Part shown: positions 53,289-61,993 of the stretch, in pieces
Position numbering within the stretch: the stretch's first letter is position 1
Layout of the letters: every line of letters starts with the position of its first letter
Assembly: GCF_042682915.1 (NCBI RefSeq)
Contig: NZ_JBHUIW010000017.1
Span: 1 to 64,000, forward strand
Direction of reading: 5' to 3'
DNA: 64,000 nucleotides
From: Rhodoplanes azumiensis
GTDB lineage: Bacteria > Pseudomonadota > Alphaproteobacteria > Rhizobiales > Xanthobacteraceae
Position numbers and translations under genes: made by a program
Notes under the pieces: model-generated
The model's database searches: none
What the model was told of the DNA's origin: nothing
Seen by the model: the letters and a program-made list of their open reading frames with translations, nothing else

Positions 53289-54707
53289 TCAGGGAGACAG
53301 TTCTTCCAGAACGCGGCCCTTGGTCTCGATGGCCATCAGGGTGGTGACCACCCCGCCGAGCACCGCGACCCCGGCGAACGCCGCGAACACGTAGGAGATT
53401 CCGTAGTCCGCCATCAGGAAGCCGACCATCAGCGGTCCGATCGACGAGCCCGCCCGCAGCCAGGCGCTGCCCATGCCGGTGCCGATCGCCCGCAGGCGGG
53501 TCGGGTAGAGCTCGGCCGAGTAGAGGTAGAGCGAGAAGGCGATGGTCTGCAGGATCGCGTAGACGCAGGTCGCCAGCACGAGCACCTGGACGGCCGAGGT
53601 GCCGCCGAGGAACGACAGCAAGAGGAGCGGGATCGTCGCCAGGAAGAAGGCGGCGATGTACCAGGGCCGGCGGCCGACCTTGTCGATGAGGAGCGCGCAG
53701 GCGATGGAGGCCATGACGCCGACCGCCGAGGTGGTCCAGCCGTAGGCGAGCGCGGTCTGCAGCGGCAGCTTGAACACGCTCTTGTAGAGGGTCGGGAGCC
53801 ACGTGATCATGCCGTTGTTGATCATGTAGGCGCAGACCCACAGCGACCAGATGGTCAGGGTGCGCTTCAGGTAGATGCCCTTGAACAGCTCACGCCAGTC
53901 GGACTTCGCCGTCGCCTTCGGGTCGATCGGACGGACCACCGGCTCGGGCAGTGCGACGCCCCGCTTGGTGACGTCGTTCTCGAGCATCTTGACGACCTTC
54001 TCGGCCTCGGCGATGCGGCCCTTCGACGCGAGCCAGCGCGGCGATTCCGGCATCAGCCACCGCAGCGGGATGGTCAGCACCGAGGGGACCAGGCCGACGA
54101 TGAACATCGCCTTCCAGCCGTAGATCGGCACCAGGAAGTAGCCCACCATGCCGGCGAACATCAGGCCGATCGGGAAGATCACCTCGTAGAGCAGGAAGAA
54201 GCGGCCGCGCTTCTTGGCGCCGATGAACTCGTTGATGTAGGCGCTCGCCACCGGAACCTCGGCACCCGTGCCGATGCCCTGGAAGAAGCGGAACATCATC
54301 ATCGACGCGCCGCTCCAGGCGAACAGGCAGCCGATGTCCATGGCGACGAACAGGATGATCGTGAACATCAGGACGTGCAGGCGGCCGACCTTCTCGGCGA
54401 GCCAGCCGAAGAACACGGCGCCGATGAGCTGGCCGATATAGCCGGCCGAGATGATGAACCCGACCTCCGACGGCGACAACTTCCATTCGCCGACCAGCGC
54501 CGGCATCGCGAAGGCGATGGCGAGCACCGTGTAGGCGTCGAAGAACGTGGCGATGCCGACGATGACGCGGATCAGCATCAGCCGGCGGGAGACGGGGAGA
54601 CGCTCGATCCGGGCGACCAGCATCTGGATCGCTTCGGGGGAAACCGGGGGCGCGGCAGCGGCGTTGGCGGCGGCTCCCGCGGCGCCCGCATAGGCTTGGA
54701 CGGACAT
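53289..54707 (-). CDS. MFS transporter, sugar/aromatic-acid porter type
   Basis: 472-residue proton symporter of the inner membrane with about 12 membrane segments. Signatures: GWLAEKVGRLHVLM (loop 2-3), FFQGIGTGAEVPVASAYINE, PESPRWLASKGR after TM6, a central cytoplasmic loop of about 65 residues, and YSAELYPTRLRAIGTGMGSA in the second half. ATG 54707 (MSVQAYAGAAG) follows AGGGGT at 7 nt. Downstream of the dapA-like gene by 148 bp and likely in the same operon; predicted to import the substrate handled by that lyase. Confidence 0.92.
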   Translation of the reverse strand: MSVQAYAGAAGAAANAAAAPPVSPEAIQMLVARIERLPVSRRLMLIRVIVGIATFFDAYTVLAIAFAMPALVGEWKLSPSEVGFIISAGYIGQLIGAVFFGWLAEKVGRLHVLMFTIILFVAMDIGCLFAWSGASMMMFRFFQGIGTGAEVPVASAYINEFIGAKKRGRFFLLYEVIFPIGLMFAGMVGYFLVPIYGWKAMFIVGLVPSVLTIPLRWLMPESPRWLASKGRIAEAEKVVKMLENDVTKRGVALPEPVVRPIDPKATAKSDWRELFKGIYLKRTLTIWSLWVCAYMINNGMITWLPTLYKSVFKLPLQTALAYGWTTSAVGVMASIACALLIDKVGRRPWYIAAFFLATIPLLLLSFLGGTSAVQVLVLATCVYAILQTIAFSLYLYSAELYPTRLRAIGTGMGSAWLRAGSSIGPLMVGFLMADYGISYVFAAFAGVAVLGGVVTTLMAIETKGRVLEELSP

Positions 54708-54770
54708 TGTTAACCCCTGTTGTCGCGACGGCGGCCCGCTCGGGGGTGCGAAGGGCACGAGCCTCCAGGT

Positions 54771-54795
54771 CCGGGCGGCCGAGACGGCCGCCCGG
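54771..54795 (-). other. Strong intra-operon hairpin between the dapA-like and MFS genes
   Basis: Perfect 10-bp arms CCGGGCGGCC (54771-54780) and GGCCGCCCGG (54786-54795) with a 5-nt loop, lying 61 nt after the dapA-like stop. No T-run follows. It could stabilise the upstream mRNA or attenuate MFS expression. Confidence 0.5.
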
Positions 54796-54855
54796 GAATG
54801 GTCGCGTTGCGGAAGAGAGCGCGGTGCCGCCGTGGGCCGGCGGCACCCGGCGTCG

Positions 54856-55812
54856 TCAGGCCGCGATGGCGGCCGGCTGGTCGCTGACGAGACCGGCCGA
54901 CTTCATCGCGTCGGCGATCTCGACGTCGGCACCGGCCGGCAGCGGCAGCAGCGGGGTGCGCACCGTCGCATGCTCGAGGATGCCGCGGGTCACGAGGGCG
55001 TGCTTGAGCGCCACCGTGCCCTCCATGTGCGAGCCGCGGTGATAGACCGCCTTGGTCACCGGCAGCAGGCGGTCGTGCAGGGCGCGCGCCTTGGCGTAGT
55101 CCTGCGCCTTGCCGGCCTCGATGAGCGCGATCAGCAGCTCGGGCGCGATGTTGCCGTAGCCGACCAGCGCGCCGTCGACGTCGAACATCGTGTGCAGCAG
55201 ATATTCGTCGTGGCAGGTGAGAACCTGCAGGTCCGGGTGGGCCTTGCGGATCACCGGGATCTCGGTGTCCCAGCGGCGCATGTTGCGCACGCCGTTCTTC
55301 ATGGCGAAGACGCCCGGCTGCGCGGCGATCTCCATCAGGGTGTCGAGATTGTAGGTCGCCTTGGTGGCGTCCGGATACTGGAACAGGATCAGCGGCAGGC
55401 CGGACTCCTCGTAGACGGCCTTGTAGCGGTCCTGCGGGGCGCCCTTCTGATAGCCGAAGCGCAGCCAGCCGTGCGACGGATAGAGGAGGCCCGCCTTGGC
55501 GCCCGCCTTCACGGCGCGCTTCGCCTCGGCGGCGGCGACGCCGGTACCTTCCAGCGTGATGCCGGCGATCACCGGGACGCGGCCGTCGGTCGACGCGACG
55601 AAGCTCTCGATCACCGAGGCCTGCTCGTCGGCGGTGAGGAACGTGCCCTCGCCGGCGTGGCCGAGCACGACCAGACCCTTCACGCCCTTGAAGCTGCCGA
55701 GCCAGGAGCCGAGGCGCTTGATGGCGGCGTGATCGATGGCGCCGTCACGGGTGAACGGCGTCACGGGGGCGGGCACGAGACCCCTGAGATCGAGCTTGTT
55801 CTTGGTCGACAT
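54856..55812 (-). CDS. DapA / N-acetylneuraminate lyase-family aldolase or dehydratase
   Basis: Class I Schiff-base enzyme, 318 residues. The lysine is K172 in FAMKNGV and the partner tyrosine is Y146 in LFQYPDAT; the GHAGEGTFLTADEQ loop replaces the GTTGE of true DapA. Members include 2-keto-3-deoxy-sugar-acid dehydratases and aldolases. Given the dehydratase, MFS porters and IclR regulator nearby, a catabolic role on a keto-deoxy acid is more likely than lysine synthesis. AAGGAGA lies 5 nt before the ATG. It starts 93 bp after iclR on the same strand. Confidence 0.9.
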   Translation of the reverse strand: MSTKNKLDLRGLVPAPVTPFTRDGAIDHAAIKRLGSWLGSFKGVKGLVVLGHAGEGTFLTADEQASVIESFVASTDGRVPVIAGITLEGTGVAAAEAKRAVKAGAKAGLLYPSHGWLRFGYQKGAPQDRYKAVYEESGLPLILFQYPDATKATYNLDTLMEIAAQPGVFAMKNGVRNMRRWDTEIPVIRKAHPDLQVLTCHDEYLLHTMFDVDGALVGYGNIAPELLIALIEAGKAQDYAKARALHDRLLPVTKAVYHRGSHMEGTVALKHALVTRGILEHATVRTPLLPLPAGADVEIADAMKSAGLVSDQPAAIAA

Positions 55813-55905
55813 GTGGTTCTCCTTCTTGAAGGGGCAGGGGGGTGGTGACGCGGGACGCGGGGGACGACGCCGGCGGCGGCCGGCGACGTCGTTTTCGGGT
55901 TCGGC

Positions 55906-56769
55906 TCAGAGGCCGGGGACCGAACTGGTGCTGCCCACCGCCTCCTGGGCGCGGGCGATGTGGTGCGCGGTCGCGAGCATCGGCTCGAGCGCGCGGCTCT
56001 TGAGATCCTCGTCGGAGGACTGCGACCACGGGGCGACGACGCTGATCGCGCCGGTCGCCCAGCCGTCGGCGCCGATCACCGGCACGGCGAGCAGGCGCAG
56101 ATCCGGGGTGATGACCGACTTCTCGAGCACGTAGCCGTCGCGCCGCAGGGCGGCGAGCAGCGGGTCGAGGGTGGGGCGGTCGGGAGTCTTCAGGGTCAGG
56201 CTCGGATGCCGCGGCGGCGTCGCCAGCACGCGCTCGAGCCGGTGCTCCGGCAGGAAGGCGAGGATGGCCCGGCCGATCGAGGTGACGGCCGCCGGAATGG
56301 TCGTGCCGATGCGGATGTCGACACCGAGCCGGGTGAAGCCGGCCCGCACCCGCTCGATATAGAGCACGTCGCCGCCCTCCAGCACGGCGAAGCTCGCCGC
56401 CTCGCTCACCTCGTCGACCAGCGTCTGCAGGAGCGGCCGCACGATGTCGCGCAGATCCTTGTGGGCGATGGCGTTGAAGCCGAGGTCGAGCACCTTCAGC
56501 GACAGGCGGAAGCGTCGGCTCTCCGGGATGCGGACGACGTAGCCGGCCGACACCAGGGTGTTGAGCATCCGGAAGGTCGTGCCGGCGTCGAGCCCGGACG
56601 CGGCGGCGATCTCGCTCAGCGTCATCTCGTCGATGCCCGGCTTGAAGGCCTCCAGCACCCGCAGGCCCTTGGCCAGGGACTGGACGGAGCTTTTTCCCTC
56701 TTTCGGATCGAGGCGCCGAATCCCCATCGGCGCGGGGGTCATCGTCGCGGTGCCGTTCGGAAGGGACAT
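55906..56769 (-). CDS. IclR-family transcriptional regulator
   Basis: 287 residues from ATG 56769 (GAGGGA 7 nt upstream). N-terminal winged helix-turn-helix about 27-90 (SVQSLAKGLRVLEAF, TLSEIAAASGLDAGTTFRML), then the IclR ligand-binding domain about 105-280 (LPEHRLERVLATPP, AVPVIGADGWATGAISVVAP). First gene of its cluster, so it is likely both autoregulator and controller of the dapA-like/MFS genes. The effector is unknown. Its promoter and possible operators are listed separately. Confidence 0.93.
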   Translation of the reverse strand: MSLPNGTATMTPAPMGIRRLDPKEGKSSVQSLAKGLRVLEAFKPGIDEMTLSEIAAASGLDAGTTFRMLNTLVSAGYVVRIPESRRFRLSLKVLDLGFNAIAHKDLRDIVRPLLQTLVDEVSEAASFAVLEGGDVLYIERVRAGFTRLGVDIRIGTTIPAAVTSIGRAILAFLPEHRLERVLATPPRHPSLTLKTPDRPTLDPLLAALRRDGYVLEKSVITPDLRLLAVPVIGADGWATGAISVVAPWSQSSDEDLKSRALEPMLATAHHIARAQEAVGSTSSVPGL

Positions 56770-56789
56770 GGTCGTTTCCCTCTTGACAC

Positions 56790-56804
56790 TTTCGGACTGC
56801 GAAA
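56790..56804. promoter_or_regulatory. Candidate operator in the iclR leader
   Basis: TTTCG-GACTG-CGAAA, a perfect 5-bp-arm palindrome of 15 bp. It lies between the predicted transcription start and the ribosome site of iclR, in the size range of IclR operators. A bound protein would block its own transcript. Confidence 0.5.
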
Positions 56805-56826
56805 TTATTTTCGCTTCGTTGAGCAG

Positions 56827-56855
56827 AAAGTATGACGGGTCGCCGATTGTGTCAA
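56827..56855 (-). promoter_or_regulatory. Sigma-70 promoter of the iclR transcript
   Basis: On the minus strand, TTGACA (plus 56850-56855), a 17-bp spacer, and TACTTT (plus 56827-56832). The -35 is perfect and the -10 matches at 4 of 6. The start of transcription would be near 56820, giving a leader of about 50 nt. Confidence 0.65.
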
Positions 56856-56876
56856 CGGCGGACCAACACCTTTGCG

Positions 56877-56924
56877 TCCGTATCCGCAATCATACGGATC
56901 GCGATAAATATTTCGGAATCCGAA
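56877..56924. promoter_or_regulatory. Two palindromes upstream of the iclR promoter
   Basis: TCCGTAT-N8-ATACGGA at 56877-56898 (7-bp arms, perfect) and TTCGG-AAT-CCGAA at 56912-56924 (5-bp arms, perfect). They lie 22-75 bp upstream of the -35 box in an AT-rich stretch, as expected for activator or repressor binding; the neighbouring MFS gene at 57026-58222 reads toward this region. Confidence 0.45.
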
Positions 56925-57025
56925 GAAATTTCGATTGCCGCAACACGCCCGGCCGACGATTCGGGGCGCACGAGGCGGCGGTGGCCGGCGCTCGGCGGGA
57001 CGTGAGATCGGCGAGACGAGAGAGG

Positions 57026-58222
57026 TCAGCCGCCGCGCGGCCGGCGCAGCAGCGGGAGCAGTGCCATCACGAGGAGGTTCGAGCCGAGCATCAGCACGAA
57101 GGCGGCGTCGTAGCCGCCGAGCCGGTCGAACGTGGCGGCGCCCCCATAGGCGCCGAGCCCGCCGGCGATGTGATGCACCATCGTGATCAGACCGGTCAGT
57201 CCGCCGAGATGACGGCTGCCGAAGTGCTGATTGACGAACACCACGGTGAGCGGCGCCGTCACCAGGAAGGTCGCGCCGAACACCAGCGCGAAGATCGTGA
57301 CCGACACGGGCGACTGGTCGATCAGGATCAGGCCGAACACCGCGAGCCGCGCCACGAAGGAGGCGGCGGCGGGCCACAGCGGGCCGGCCCGGTCGCTCCA
57401 GGCGCCTGCCGCCATCACGCCGATCAGCGCGGTCAGCCCCATCACGGCGAGCAGATTGCCGGCCGGATACGCATCGAGCCCGCGGTCCTGCGCCAGCGCG
57501 ACGACATGCGTCGAGACGAAGAAGTCGTCGAGCCCGCAGATCGCGTAGACGCCGAGCAGCGCCCAGAACGCCCGCGTGCGCGCCGCCTGCCGGATCGACA
57601 GGCCGGTCGCGGCGCGCCGCGTGTGCGCCTCGTCGCGCGCCTCGCCGCCGCCGCGGATCGCGCCGAGCAGCAGCGGCAGCAGGATCAGATGCGCGGCGCC
57701 GAGCCAGACGAACACCGAGCGCCAGCCGATCGCCACCAGCACGGCGGCCAGCACGGCGATCATCACGAGCTGGCCGAGGCTCATGCCGGCCGTCACGGCG
57801 GCGTTGGCGAGTCCGGCACGGGCCGGGAAGGCACGCGTCACCATCACGCTGACCGGGATCAGCGAGGCTGCGCCGTTGCCGGCGGCGAACACCACGCCGT
57901 AGAGGAGGAGCGCGTGCCAGGGCGCGGCGACGAGGCTCATCGCGCCGATGCCGATGCCGGCGACGAGCAGTCCGCCGGCGAGCACCAGGCGCGGGCTCGC
58001 CCGGTCCGACATCCGCCCGGCCAGGAACATGCAGACGGCGGACACCACCTGGAACAGCGCCACCGCGAGCCCGAGCTCGGCCCGCCCCCAGCCGAGATCG
58101 TCGACCACCGCCTTGAGCGTCAGCCCGATCGCGAAGCGCGCCCCGCCGCCGACGAACAGCACCGCGAAGCCGGCGACCAGCACCAGCGCGGCGCCGGCGG
58201 GGAGGGGACTTCTCGGGGGCAT
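57026..58222 (-). CDS. MFS transporter
   Basis: 398 residues, 12 predicted membrane segments, almost no hydrophilic ends. Starts MPPRSPLPAGAALVLVAGFA at ATG 58222. Motif A-like RMSDRASPRLVL follows TM2; AGMSLGQLVMIAV and a second-half AGAWSDRAGPLW (motif A repeat) are visible. The substrate is not evident; it looks like the small-carboxylate or drug-type MFS without extensions. Its stop is 256 bp from the iclR start on the same strand. The frame upstream of 58222 is not homologous. Confidence 0.88.
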   Translation of the reverse strand: MPPRSPLPAGAALVLVAGFAVLFVGGGARFAIGLTLKAVVDDLGWGRAELGLAVALFQVVSAVCMFLAGRMSDRASPRLVLAGGLLVAGIGIGAMSLVAAPWHALLLYGVVFAAGNGAASLIPVSVMVTRAFPARAGLANAAVTAGMSLGQLVMIAVLAAVLVAIGWRSVFVWLGAAHLILLPLLLGAIRGGGEARDEAHTRRAATGLSIRQAARTRAFWALLGVYAICGLDDFFVSTHVVALAQDRGLDAYPAGNLLAVMGLTALIGVMAAGAWSDRAGPLWPAAASFVARLAVFGLILIDQSPVSVTIFALVFGATFLVTAPLTVVFVNQHFGSRHLGGLTGLITMVHHIAGGLGAYGGAATFDRLGGYDAAFVLMLGSNLLVMALLPLLRRPRGG

Positions 58223-58397
58223 GCGGTCACCGACACGCTGTGGGAGGAACGAAAGACATCCTGCCAGACACGCACCGCAATTCGACAGTCCGCGGCGGCC
58301 GAAATGCCGCTTGGCTTCCGCCGCCCGACCCCTTACCTCGTGCGGCGCGTCGTCCGACGGTGGACGTGCGGCAGGCCTCCTGGAAAAACAGCCCCCG

Positions 58398-59315
58398 ATG
58401 AGCAGCAACGAGATCGTCTTCGACAAGAGCTTCGCCCTGCCGCCCGGGCAGGTGGAGGAGGTGGCGCCGGGCGTGCGGCGGCTCTTGTGCGACAACCCGA
58501 GCCCGTTCACCTGGAAGGGGACGGTGAGCTACATCCTGGGGCGCGGCAACGTCGCGATCGTCGATCCGGGGCCGGACGATCCGCGCCACGTCGCGGCCCT
58601 GCTCGACGCCGTGCGGGGCGAGACCGTCACCCACATCCTGATCACCCACACGCATCGCGATCACTCGCCCGCCGCCGCCGCCGTGAAGGCGGCGACCGGC
58701 GCGCCGACCTTCGCCGAGGGGCCGCACCGGCCGTCGCGCCCCATCGAGATCGGCGAGGCGCCGCGGCTCGACGCCAGCGCCGACACCGATTTCTCGCCCG
58801 ACCATGTGCTCGCCGACGGCGACACGATCACGGCGGGGGGCTTTTCGGTGGAAACCGTGACGACACCCGGCCACACGGCGAACCACGTCGCCTTCGCGCT
58901 GCGCGGCACCGGGATCCTGCTCTCCGGCGATCACGTGATGGCGTGGGCGACCTCGGTCGTGGCGCCGCCCGACGGGGCGATGAGCGACTACATGGACTCG
59001 CTGCGCAAGCTCGCACGGCGCGACGAGGCGCTCTACCTGCCGGGCCACGGCGGTGCGGTGCGCGACGCGCAGACCTTCGTCGTCCAGTACATCCGCCATC
59101 GCGAGGGGCGCGAGGCGTCGATCCTCGGCCGGCTGCGGAAGGGTGCGGCCGACATCCCGACGCTGGTGCGCGCGATCTATATCGGGCTCGACCCGCGCCT
59201 CGTCGGCGCCGCCGGCCTGTCGGTGCTGGCCCATCTGGAGGACATGGTGAGGCGCGGCGTCGTCGCGACCGAGGGCCCGCCCTCGGTGACCGGCACCTAT
59301 CGTCTCGCCGACTGA
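58398..59315 (+). CDS. Metallo-beta-lactamase-fold hydrolase (LACTB2-like)
   Basis: 305 residues. Metal-binding motif HTHRDHSP with H84, H86, D88 and H89, later ligands in TTPGHTANHV and LLSGDHVMAW, and LPGHGGAV. The C-terminal winged-helix-like extension (REASILGRLRKGAADIPTLV) is shared with the LACTB2/glyoxalase II-like group, some of which are endoribonucleases. Substrate not known. ATG 58398; no strong ribosome site. Overlaps the DUF1499 gene tail to tail by 19 bp. Confidence 0.9.
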   Translation: MSSNEIVFDKSFALPPGQVEEVAPGVRRLLCDNPSPFTWKGTVSYILGRGNVAIVDPGPDDPRHVAALLDAVRGETVTHILITHTHRDHSPAAAAVKAATGAPTFAEGPHRPSRPIEIGEAPRLDASADTDFSPDHVLADGDTITAGGFSVETVTTPGHTANHVAFALRGTGILLSGDHVMAWATSVVAPPDGAMSDYMDSLRKLARRDEALYLPGHGGAVRDAQTFVVQYIRHREGREASILGRLRKGAADIPTLVRAIYIGLDPRLVGAAGLSVLAHLEDMVRRGVVATEGPPSVTGTYRLAD

Positions 59316-60136
59316 CCGCCCTTGGCGGGGGCGGCCGGCTTCGGCGGTGCCCGCTCCGGCTTCGCCACGCTGGTGAGGTCGTCGATGTCGTCGAGCAGGC
59401 TGCGGACGCGCGCGGCGTTGTCGCCGAAGTCGATGCGGCCGTAGCGCGAGGCCGAGCGCATGTCGATGCGGCTGCCCGGCCCGACGGCGCGGATGCGGAT
59501 CGCCACGTCCTCGCGGAACGCCATGATCGGCGTGAGCGCCACCGCCTCGATGAAGCCGTCGCGTCGCCCGGCCTGCGGGCTGCGGGCGTTGACGACGCGC
59601 CACTTGCGCTTGGTCACCAGCGCCATCGTCGCCTCGTAGGCCGCCTCCGGAGCGACATTGACCATCAGGGGCTCGATGTCCGGCCAGGCGGCGCGCTGCT
59701 GCTCGGCCGTGTAGAGCCCGGCATAGAGAACCGGATTGGCCTGCCGGGTGCGCAGCCGCGCGATCGCCTCGAAGCGCGGCGGATCGAGCGCGTCGGTGGT
59801 GATGTCGGCGATCATCGGCAGCTTGCTCGCCTTGTATCCCAGGTAGGACGGGTAGGCGATCAGCGCCGTGCCGAGCGCGAGCGCCGTGACGGCGTGGCCG
59901 AAGCCGCGTGCCCCCGACTGCCAGATCACCCCGAAGGCGATGAAGGCGACCAGAATCCCGAGCACGGCCAGCACCAGGCCGGCGCCGAGCGTGACCAGCA
60001 CGGGCAGCGTGTCGAGCAGGCCGGCGCGCGCGATGACGATCGCCAGCAGGACCACGGCGAGCGAGAACAGGACGAGCCGCCGCGACCAGACGGCGAAGCG
60101 GGACAGCGGTTCTTCGGGCAGGCGGCGGCGCGCCAT
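59297..60136 (-). CDS. DUF1499 domain membrane protein
   Basis: 279 residues: three hydrophobic segments at about 20-40, 45-70 and 80-97, then a C-terminal soluble DUF1499 domain of about 170 residues (AAYEATMALVTKRKWRVVNA, TPIMAFREDVAIRIRAVGPG, IDMRSASRYGRIDFGDNAAR). Function unknown; the domain occurs widely in alphaproteobacteria and plastids. The last 19 nt overlap the stop region of the MBL gene. Confidence 0.9.
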   Translation of the reverse strand: MARRRLPEEPLSRFAVWSRRLVLFSLAVVLLAIVIARAGLLDTLPVLVTLGAGLVLAVLGILVAFIAFGVIWQSGARGFGHAVTALALGTALIAYPSYLGYKASKLPMIADITTDALDPPRFEAIARLRTRQANPVLYAGLYTAEQQRAAWPDIEPLMVNVAPEAAYEATMALVTKRKWRVVNARSPQAGRRDGFIEAVALTPIMAFREDVAIRIRAVGPGSRIDMRSASRYGRIDFGDNAARVRSLLDDIDDLTSVAKPERAPPKPAAPAKGGQSARR

Positions 60137-60350
60137 CGTTCAGCCTTTCCGGGCGCGCATTCGTCGGCCCGCCGGCCGCATCGATAGAGCGAAGCGCTGC
60201 GGCTGGCAACGTCCGGTCGGACCGGACGCCGGGTCTCCGCCCGCGCTGCGCCGCGACGATCCGCGACGCGGTCGCCCGCGCGCGCCGGCGTCGGTCCTGC
60301 TAGAGTGCCGCACCGCTCGCCGCTTTGCCTGTTTCGTGAAAGTTTCAGCC

Positions 60351-61724
60351 ATGACCGTATTCGGAAACCAAGCCGTCCGCGACATCGAGACCGTTCTGCA
60401 CCCCTACACGAACCTCGCCGCCCACCGCGACACCGGCCCGTTGATGCTGGAGCGCGGGCAGGGCGTGTTCGTCTACGACACGAGCGGCAAAGACTATATC
60501 GAGGGCATGGCGGGCTTGTGGTGCCTGTCGCTCGGCCACGGCAACGAGGAGCTGATCGAGGCCGCCGCGTCGCAGATGCGCAAGCTCTCCTTCGCGCATC
60601 TGTTCAACGGCAAGAGCCACGACCCGGCGATCGAGCTCGCCGAGACGCTGAAAGGCCTGATGCCGGTGCCGACCTCCAAGGTGTTCTTCTGCAACTCGGG
60701 CTCCGAGGCGAACGACACCCAGGTCAAGCTGGTGCGCTACATGAACAACGCGCTCGGTCGGCCGGAGAGGAAGAAGATCATCGCCCGCGACAAGGCCTAT
60801 CACGGCGTCACGGTGGCCTCGGCCTCGCTCACCGGGCTCGCCGCGAATCACGCCGATTTCGACTTGCCGATCCCCGGCATCCTGCGCACGGCGTGCCCGC
60901 ACTACTACCGGGGTGCGCAGCCGGGCGAGAGCGAGGACGACTTCGCGACCCGCCTCGCCGCCGAGCTCGAGGCGCTGATCGAGGCCGAGGGGCCCGAGAC
61001 GGTCGCCGCCTTCATCGCCGAGCCGGTGATGGGGGCGGGCGGCGTCGTGGTGCCGCCGGCGAGCTACTTCCCGAAGATCCAGGCCGTCTGCGACAAGTAC
61101 GAGCTGTACGTCATCTCCGACGAGGTGATCTGCGGCTTCGGGCGCACCGGCAAGATGTTCGGCTGCGAGACGCTCGGCTTCCGGCCCGATTCGATCTCGG
61201 TCGCCAAGGCGCTGTCCTCGGCCTATGTGCCGATCGCCGCCGTGACGATTCCCGAGGCCATGTACGAGGCGATGCTGATCGAGAGCCGCAAGATCGGCAC
61301 GTTCGGCCACGGCCTCACCTATTCGGGCCATCCGGTCGCGGCCGCGGTCGCGCTGAAGACCCTCGAGATCTATGCGCGGGAGAAGATCGTCGCGAAGGTC
61401 GCGGCCAGGGCGCCGCAGTTCCTGGGGCATCTGAAGCGGCTGGCCGAGCATCCGCTGGTCGGCGACACGCGCGGCGTCGGACTCGTCGGCGGCATCGAGC
61501 TGGTCGCCGACAAGGCGACCAAGCAGGGCTTCGAGCCGAAGCAGGGCGTCGCCGCGGCATGCGTGCGCTTCGCCGAGGAAGAGGGCCTGATCGTCCGGGC
61601 CCTCGCCAACGACACGATCTCGGTCTGCCCGCCCATGATCATCACGGCGGACGAGATCGACGAGCTGTTCCGCCGCCTCGACCGGGCGCTCGCCCGCACC
61701 CAGGCGTGGTTGCGGAAGGGGTGA
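60351..61724 (+). CDS. Class III PLP-dependent aminotransferase (omega-amino-acid/pyruvate type)
   Basis: 457 residues. PLP lysine K286 in SISVAKALSSAYVP; FFCNSGSEANDTQVKLVRY, DKAYHGVTVASASLTG, AEPVMGAGGVVVPP and DEVICGFGRTGKMFG are the class III signatures. The GLWCLSLGHG start and TFGHGLTYSGHP are typical of the beta-alanine/omega-amino-acid:pyruvate and putrescine group. Probable role: transfer of the amino group of an amine or omega-amino acid to pyruvate or an aldehyde. Monocistronic; followed by a palindromic repeat and the L,D-transpeptidase terminator. Confidence 0.93.
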   Translation: MTVFGNQAVRDIETVLHPYTNLAAHRDTGPLMLERGQGVFVYDTSGKDYIEGMAGLWCLSLGHGNEELIEAAASQMRKLSFAHLFNGKSHDPAIELAETLKGLMPVPTSKVFFCNSGSEANDTQVKLVRYMNNALGRPERKKIIARDKAYHGVTVASASLTGLAANHADFDLPIPGILRTACPHYYRGAQPGESEDDFATRLAAELEALIEAEGPETVAAFIAEPVMGAGGVVVPPASYFPKIQAVCDKYELYVISDEVICGFGRTGKMFGCETLGFRPDSISVAKALSSAYVPIAAVTIPEAMYEAMLIESRKIGTFGHGLTYSGHPVAAAVALKTLEIYAREKIVAKVAARAPQFLGHLKRLAEHPLVGDTRGVGLVGGIELVADKATKQGFEPKQGVAAACVRFAEEEGLIVRALANDTISVCPPMIITADEIDELFRRLDRALARTQAWLRKG

Positions 61725-61747
61725 GCGGGTTCGGCTGATCGACCCGG

Positions 61748-61904
61748 TCGCCATTCCGGGGCGGCGCATTCCGGGGCGGCACGTCACGTCGAACCCGGAA
61801 TCCGGCCGAGACGACCGAGCGTGCGGCTGGATTCTGGGTTCGCCGCGGAGCCTGTGCTCGGGCGGCGCGAAGCGCCGACCCGCGTGCGGCGCCCCGGAAT
61901 GACG
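61748..61904. repeat. Intergenic palindromic element, family A, longest copy
   Basis: About 157 bp. Left end carries two copies of CATTCCGGGGCGG; the middle has GAACCCGGAATCCGG and GGCTGGATTCTGGGTTC; right end GGCGCCCCGGAATGACGG. A GGCGGCGCGAAGCGCCGACC hairpin lies near the right end. Between the aminotransferase stop and the terminator of the convergent L,D-transpeptidase gene. Confidence 0.85.
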
Positions 61905-61909
61905 GCGAT

Positions 61910-61946
61910 AAAAAAAAGTCCCGCGTCTCCGAAAGACGCGGGACTT
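61910..61946 (-). terminator. Rho-independent terminator of the L,D-transpeptidase gene
   Basis: AAGTCCCGCGTCT (61916-61928) and AGACGCGGGACTT (61934-61946) are a perfect 13-bp stem with a 5-nt loop. On the minus strand it is followed by a run of T (plus-strand A run at 61910-61917). It also faces the aminotransferase, whose 3' end could use the stem. Confidence 0.93.
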
Positions 61947-61993
61947 GAGATCGCGCCGTGAGCCCCCCAGCCCGGCGCGCAGTGATCGGTCGG

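Noticed and set aside
54856..55812. DapA-family enzyme as partner of the DpaA-like gene in dipicolinate synthesis
   Set aside because: The genes are 43 kb apart, the loop GHAGEG differs from true DapA, and the context is catabolic.
56558..60187. A 1209-codon open frame on the plus strand
   Set aside because: Arg/Gly/His-rich translation antisense to iclR and the MFS gene and out of frame with the MBL gene; a high-GC artefact.
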